From the NCBI GenBank assembly GCA_026709265.1, contig JAPOTI010000115.1, positions 1 to 64,000 on the forward strand: DNA of 64,000 nt, written 5' to 3'. The notes beneath the pieces are model-generated. The model searched no databases, had not been told where the DNA came from, and saw nothing but the letters and a program-made list of their open reading frames with translations. Positions 59,643-64,000 of the stretch are shown in pieces; position 1 is the stretch's first letter; every line of letters starts with the position of its first letter. Made by a program: the position numbers and the translations under genes. Source of the DNA: Paracoccaceae bacterium (GTDB lineage Bacteria; Pseudomonadota; Alphaproteobacteria; Rhodobacterales; Rhodobacteraceae).

Positions 59643-59939
59643 TCACTCCGTCTCGGGGGTGGCTTGGTTGTCATGCAGGTCAATCATGCGGACGGCATTG
59701 CTGGCTCGTGCGATCTGGATGGCGACGAGGAGGTTGTATCCAAGCGTGGCCATGGAGCTGAGATAGCTTGAGATCCGGCACCATGCGTCGGCGTGGAACT
59801 GGTGCGGAAGCACTCGCTGACCTTGATCTTGACCTTTGCCATGCGGATTTTCTGCTCATCGGCGTTGTTCGTGAAGCTGGCATGGGGGTCAGCCATGAAG
59901 CACAGGACGGAGTCCACGTGCTTGACGAGGCTGTGGCGC
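59643..59939 (-). pseudogene. IS66-family-like transposase C-terminal remnant, frameshifted
   Basis: FTNNADEQKIRMAKVKIKVSECFRT ... (frameshift) ... FHADAWCRISSYLSSMATLGYNLLVAIQIARA resembles the IS66 C-terminal pattern NNxAExxxRMxKVKxKVSxCFRT. Confidence 0.7.
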
Positions 59940-60310
59940 GTCAATCAACCTGAGAATTTGCGACAAACAGGGTGAGAATCCTGGGGAGTGGCGGGTCAGA
60001 CGCGTCATGCTCTGCACGGTCAGAGCGTACAGGAATGCTGCCTGATGGTGATCCAGCCAGAATGTCTCCTGTTCAATCCGTGTCATGAAATTCTCCTCGT
60101 TCATGTGAACATAGCGAGGATTGACAGGACGCCTCATCCCGTCAGCAGCAGGACATACCATCAGATTGTGCGCCGCAACTGCCCTTCCGGGCCGGTCGTA
60201 TCAGCCCGAGAGATCAATATTCGAGTTTATATGTTGACAACAACGACACAGACTGACCCTGAATCAATGGGTTGGAATCAAGAGCCAACATAATACGGTT
60301 GTCTACATTA

Positions 60311-60342
60311 ACTGTGATATGTTGTTAACAACATATCACAGT
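60311..60342. repeat. 32-bp perfect palindrome, operator-like
   Basis: ACTGTGATATGTTGTT|AACAACATATCACAGT, perfect dyad without loop. Confidence 0.85.
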
Positions 60343-60355
60343 GGCACGTGGGTCT

Positions 60356-61081
60356 TCACATATGCCGGGTGACGCCGCCATCGACACGCAGAGATTGGCC
60401 AGTAATGTAACTGCTGTCATCGCTCAGCAGAAAGGCGGCCGTTTTTGCCTGTTCCTCGGCCCGCGCCAGACGACCAAGGGCGGACATCTCGGCAAATTTA
60501 TGCGGCAGATCGAGACTGTCGGTGAAGCCGGGGAGCAGGCAGTTCATGCGAATGTTCGCTGGACCGTAGCGATCTGAGAACTGCTTGGTAAAGCTGGACA
60601 CGCCAACGCGATAGACGCTGGAGGTGGGGAAAATCAGCGACGGCTCAAAAGCCGAAAAGGTGGTGATGTTGACAATCGAGCCGCCACCCTGCGTTTCCAT
60701 CACCGGGGTCAGCAGCTTGGCCATGCGGATGACTGGTTTCAGAACCAAATCATGGGCGCGATCCCAATCTTCCTCTGGGATATCCAGCAGATCACCCTTG
60801 GGCGGGCCACCGACATGGATCAGGCAGGCATCGATACGGCTATAAGTGGTCATGGCAAGGTCAAAGACCGCCTGCGTATCCGTTGCGTTCTCGGCCTTAC
60901 CGCGATGCGCGACGTCGCCCAGTTCCTGTGCCAGCAACTCGCAGGACTCAGAAGGAGACATCAGCGCAAGCTTGTAGCCCCGCGCGTGCATTTCGCGTGC
61001 GGTGGCGGCACCCATTCCGCGTCCGCCACCAATGATAAGGCATGTCTTTGCAACCATGGTCCGCTCCTGTTTCTGTGTCAA
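60356..61081 (-). CDS. Short-chain dehydrogenase/reductase (start 61081 or 61058)
   Basis: CLIIGGGRGMGAATAREMHARG; SVYRVGVSSFTKQF; GQSLRVDGGVTRHM. Confidence 0.88.
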   Translation of the reverse strand: MTQKQERTMVAKTCLIIGGGRGMGAATAREMHARGYKLALMSPSESCELLAQELGDVAHRGKAENATDTQAVFDLAMTTYSRIDACLIHVGGPPKGDLLDIPEEDWDRAHDLVLKPVIRMAKLLTPVMETQGGGSIVNITTFSAFEPSLIFPTSSVYRVGVSSFTKQFSDRYGPANIRMNCLLPGFTDSLDLPHKFAEMSALGRLARAEEQAKTAAFLLSDDSSYITGQSLRVDGGVTRHM

Positions 61082-62328
61082 AATCGGTCAACCCGATAGG
61101 GATGCAGGTCAATGTCAGGTTTCTCGCCGGCGATGAGTTGCCCCATCAGACTGGCCGTGGTGGCCGCATGGGTCAGACCCAAATGGCCATGGCCAGTTGC
61201 ATAGAATACTCCAGGAACCTTGGCAGAGGCGGATATAACCGGCACAGTATCCGGGAAGGCGGGGCGATGTCCCATCCATTCACTTGTCTCCTCAAGATGT
61301 AGATTCGGCAGCACTTTACGCGCCCGCTTCACGGTAATTTTCGGACGCCGCCAATCTGGGGGTGCGTCCAAACCGGCCATCTCGACCGTGCCGCCAACGC
61401 GGATACCTCCTGCGGTGGGAGAGACCATGAATGCCATGGCCGGCCAAATGATCGAGTGCTCCAGATGAATGCCCGGCGCATTGATCTGAGTGTGATAGCC
61501 GCGCTCGGTCTCCAGTGGGATCGGCTCGCCTAGCTGTTTGGACAACCGACCCGTATGGGCTCCTGCGGCCAGAACGACCTGGTCCGCCTTTATTCTACGG
61601 CCCTCTGCCAAAGTCACGCTGGTGATACGGTCAGCACACTCAAAGCTCGTAACCTTGCCGCGTTGAATCTGACCGCCTTGCCCGATGAAAGCCTCGGTCA
61701 GGCGGATGACAACGTTATGGGGATCGCGCACAGTGCGGTTGTCTGGCAACAGTACCGCCTTTTGAATCATCGGTGCGATTTCTGGTTCCAGATCGTGCAG
61801 GGCATTGCGGTCCAGTACTTCATAACCGAAACCGTGACGGTCCAGCATGTCCAACCGCTCACGATCGCCGGCAAACTCGGCCTCGTTGGCATAGAGCGAC
61901 AAGCAGCCAGTTCTGCTAAGATCCTCGGACAGGCCCAGATCGGCCATAAGCCGCTCGGTATCGGCCAGAGACCGACGGCAGAGGATCGCGCCTGTCGCCT
62001 CAAGCTGGCGCAGTTTTGATGGACGCCCGGCCCAGAAAAACCGCGCAAACCATGGAATCAGAAGCAGGGCATAGCCCGGAGACACCCGGATCGGACCTTT
62101 GGGATGCAGCACCCAACCGGGGGTCTGCCGCCAGACCGACGGGCGAGACACCGGCATGAATTCTGTCACGGCAATCGACGCCAGGTTGCCAAAAGATGCA
62201 CCTTGACCGGGTTCATTTGCGTCTATCAGCGTGACCTGTGAGCCGCGTTTTTGCAGCTCATAGGCGATGGCCGAGCCGACGATACCGGCACCCACAACAA
62301 GACAGTGTTTGGATGGATCTTGTCGCAC
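61078..62328 (-). CDS. FAD-dependent D-amino-acid dehydrogenase (DadA / D-hydroxyproline dehydrogenase-like)
   Basis: CLVVGAGIVGSAIAYELQKRGSQVTLIDANEPGQGASFGN; GVFYATGHGHLGLTHAATTASLMGQLI; start trimmed from 62472. Confidence 0.9.
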   Translation of the reverse strand: MRQDPSKHCLVVGAGIVGSAIAYELQKRGSQVTLIDANEPGQGASFGNLASIAVTEFMPVSRPSVWRQTPGWVLHPKGPIRVSPGYALLLIPWFARFFWAGRPSKLRQLEATGAILCRRSLADTERLMADLGLSEDLSRTGCLSLYANEAEFAGDRERLDMLDRHGFGYEVLDRNALHDLEPEIAPMIQKAVLLPDNRTVRDPHNVVIRLTEAFIGQGGQIQRGKVTSFECADRITSVTLAEGRRIKADQVVLAAGAHTGRLSKQLGEPIPLETERGYHTQINAPGIHLEHSIIWPAMAFMVSPTAGGIRVGGTVEMAGLDAPPDWRRPKITVKRARKVLPNLHLEETSEWMGHRPAFPDTVPVISASAKVPGVFYATGHGHLGLTHAATTASLMGQLIAGEKPDIDLHPYRVDRF

Positions 62329-62390
62329 CAGATGGCACCATAAAAAAATAGCGAAGGAAGGCCGGAACCGACCTTCACCCTGCGCTTGGT

Positions 62391-63281
62391 TTACATCGCC
62401 AGAATAGGCTGCATGGCTTCGGTGAACTCGGCTTTTTCTGCTTCGGCCAGTGGTCCCAACGGCGCGCGGCATTCGCCAACATCCAGCCCCTGCAACTCAG
62501 CGCCGAACTTGATCTTCTGCACATATTTGCCGCTCTCGAGAATATTCATGGCACGGTACAGCTTTTTCATCAGTTCCCTTGCTACGACCAGTTCGCCCGC
62601 CTTGTACAGGCGATCCAACTCGCAGCAGGCCTTGGCCATGCAGTTGGACGGCCCGCAAATCCAGCTTTCGGCACCCCAGAACATGAAGTCGAGCGCGATG
62701 TCGTCCGAACCTGAAATTAACTGGATTTTACCTTCATAGCGCGCGGCAATATCGATTGCCCGCTGCAACACGCCCGAGCTTTCCTTGATTCCGATGACCC
62801 GCGGGTTGTCGGCAAAATGGTCCATCAACTCGAACGAGATATCGGCACCGTCTTTCAATGGATAGCTGTACAGCACAATGTTCACATCGACTTCAGCCAG
62901 AACCGTTTCATAGTGTTTGATCAGTTCTTCTTGCGTGGGGCGCGTGTAGAACGGTGGTGCAAGCAGCACGTTGTCATAGCCGATGTCCTTAGCCAGCGCG
63001 GTCTGCTCGATCACTTCGCGGGTAGCTGGGGCATTGGTGCCCGCGATCAGAAACTCATCTTCATTGGCAAAGTCCTTGACGAATTGCAGGACCCGGCGAC
63101 GTTCTTCTGTCGATTGGCTGAAATATTCGCCGGTCGAGCCGTTTGGTACCCAGCCCGACACGCCCGCATCGCGGAAATGTGTCAGCAGGTTTTCGAAGGC
63201 CGGAAAGTTGATTTTGTCATCCGCCCCAAACGGCGTGATCAGCGCGGGCATGACACCCGAGAGTTTGACATTGAAGCTCAT
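62391..63281 (-). CDS. DapA family lyase/synthase (dihydrodipicolinate synthase-like)
   Basis: GVMPALITPFGADDKINFPAFENLL; GWVPNGSTGEYFSQSTEER; IGIKESSG. Confidence 0.93.
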   Translation of the reverse strand: MSFNVKLSGVMPALITPFGADDKINFPAFENLLTHFRDAGVSGWVPNGSTGEYFSQSTEERRRVLQFVKDFANEDEFLIAGTNAPATREVIEQTALAKDIGYDNVLLAPPFYTRPTQEELIKHYETVLAEVDVNIVLYSYPLKDGADISFELMDHFADNPRVIGIKESSGVLQRAIDIAARYEGKIQLISGSDDIALDFMFWGAESWICGPSNCMAKACCELDRLYKAGELVVARELMKKLYRAMNILESGKYVQKIKFGAELQGLDVGECRAPLGPLAEAEKAEFTEAMQPILAM

Positions 63282-64000
63282 TTTGAGGCCCTTTTTCCAG
63301 TGTATTTCAAATATCCGCGCCGCTCGACGATAGGAAACGCGTCACCTCGGCGGACATAGTTGGTGTTTTGCGTGAGTGGTCGAGGCGTGAAGTCCCAAAG
63401 TTCTTCGCGTCCCTGCGACAGGGCTTGATCCACGATTTTGCGAGCCGCCTGACTGGCCATCACGTCGGATGGCAGCGTGTCCAGCGACCAGGTTTGTTTA
63501 GCCAGACGGGTCAGCCGGTCTTCATCCGGGTCACCCTGTCCTGCCAGATTGGTCAACTCCAAAGGATCGGTGCCCAAGTTGTAGAATTGCGGCGGGTACG
63601 CGCGGGAAATCACCAGTTTCTTGTCGCCATCTCGCACACAGACCCTGGGGGCTGCCGTGCCACCGTCAATATGCTCAACAAAAACCGGCGCTTCAACCGG
63701 CTCACCCCGCAACGCGGGAACAAGGCTGCGGCCGTCCAAAGGCGTCTTGATCGTGTCCGGGTTCATTCCGGCCACCTCGCATAGTGTCGGGAATATGTCG
63801 ACAAGATTCGCAGGCACAGAAATTCGGCCTGCGGGGTAGTCAGGATGTGCAATGATCAAAGGCACACGGATGGCCGGATCAAACAGAGTCTTTTTGAACC
63901 ACATGCCACGCTCGCCGATCATATCGCCATGGTCCGACGCAAACAGAACCACGGTGTTGTCGGCAAAACCACTTTGATCCAAAGCCTGCATGAGTCGACC
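63278..64000 (-). CDS. Sulfatase (choline-sulfatase-like), 3' part only; truncated by the window edge
   Basis: VVLFASDHGDMIGERGMWFKKTLFDPAIRVPLII sulfatase motif; C-term ELWDFTPRPLTQNTNYVRRG. Confidence 0.88.
   Translation of the reverse strand, partial: GRLMQALDQSGFADNTVVLFASDHGDMIGERGMWFKKTLFDPAIRVPLIIAHPDYPAGRISVPANLVDIFPTLCEVAGMNPDTIKTPLDGRSLVPALRGEPVEAPVFVEHIDGGTAAPRVCVRDGDKKLVISRAYPPQFYNLGTDPLELTNLAGQGDPDEDRLTRLAKQTWSLDTLPSDVMASQAARKIVDQALSQGREELWDFTPRPLTQNTNYVRRGDAFPIVERRGYLKYTGKRASK

Noticed and set aside
60311-60342. 32-bp palindrome as a simple rho-independent terminator of the SDR at 60356
   Set aside because: AT-rich dyad without loop, no following U-tract in either direction, and a related dyad nearby; operator favoured but terminator not fully excluded.

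Overview
This 64 kb window looks like an alphaproteobacterial chromosome, mostly ordinary housekeeping and metabolic operons. I identified products by reading the translated ORFs; no database search was run. Left edge: a large serine recombinase whose 3' end runs into a tRNA-Gln(TTG) gene (likely integrated-element boundary). Then, mostly on the minus strand: phosphomannomutase, kdsA, nhaA with a structured leader, a 2-hydroxyacid dehydrogenase, rodA-mrdA-mreD-mreC-mreB, leuA with a candidate leaderless leader peptide and hairpin, and an exported 18-repeat MORN protein. Next come nadE, gltX, glk-eda-edd, a TRAP transporter plus amidase, a diheme cytochrome c plus sorbosone-dehydrogenase-like protein, a PLP decarboxylase, cysS-cimA-squalene/phytoene-synthase-like, MFS, alkA, esterase, DUF924, lpdA, tpiA and two Fe-S assembly genes. 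These are followed by a polar amino-acid ABC transporter and an incomplete inositol-type cluster (sugar ABC transporter, Gfo/Idh, SDR, iolE, iolD) divergent from an HpcH/HpaI aldolase and hprK. The right end (about 56.8-64 kb) is an accessory-looking catabolic cluster: a Ser-Cys proline-racemase-family protein, three SDRs, a D-amino-acid-dehydrogenase-like protein, a DapA-like protein and a truncated sulfatase. It is interrupted by an IS66-like transposase remnant next to a 32-bp perfect palindrome. No CRISPR array, rRNA or intact prophage was seen. The best second-look items are the leuA leader, the nhaA leader, the W/F-alternating MORN super-repeat, the palindrome/IS-scar region, the recombinase/tRNA junction and the variant inositol cluster.
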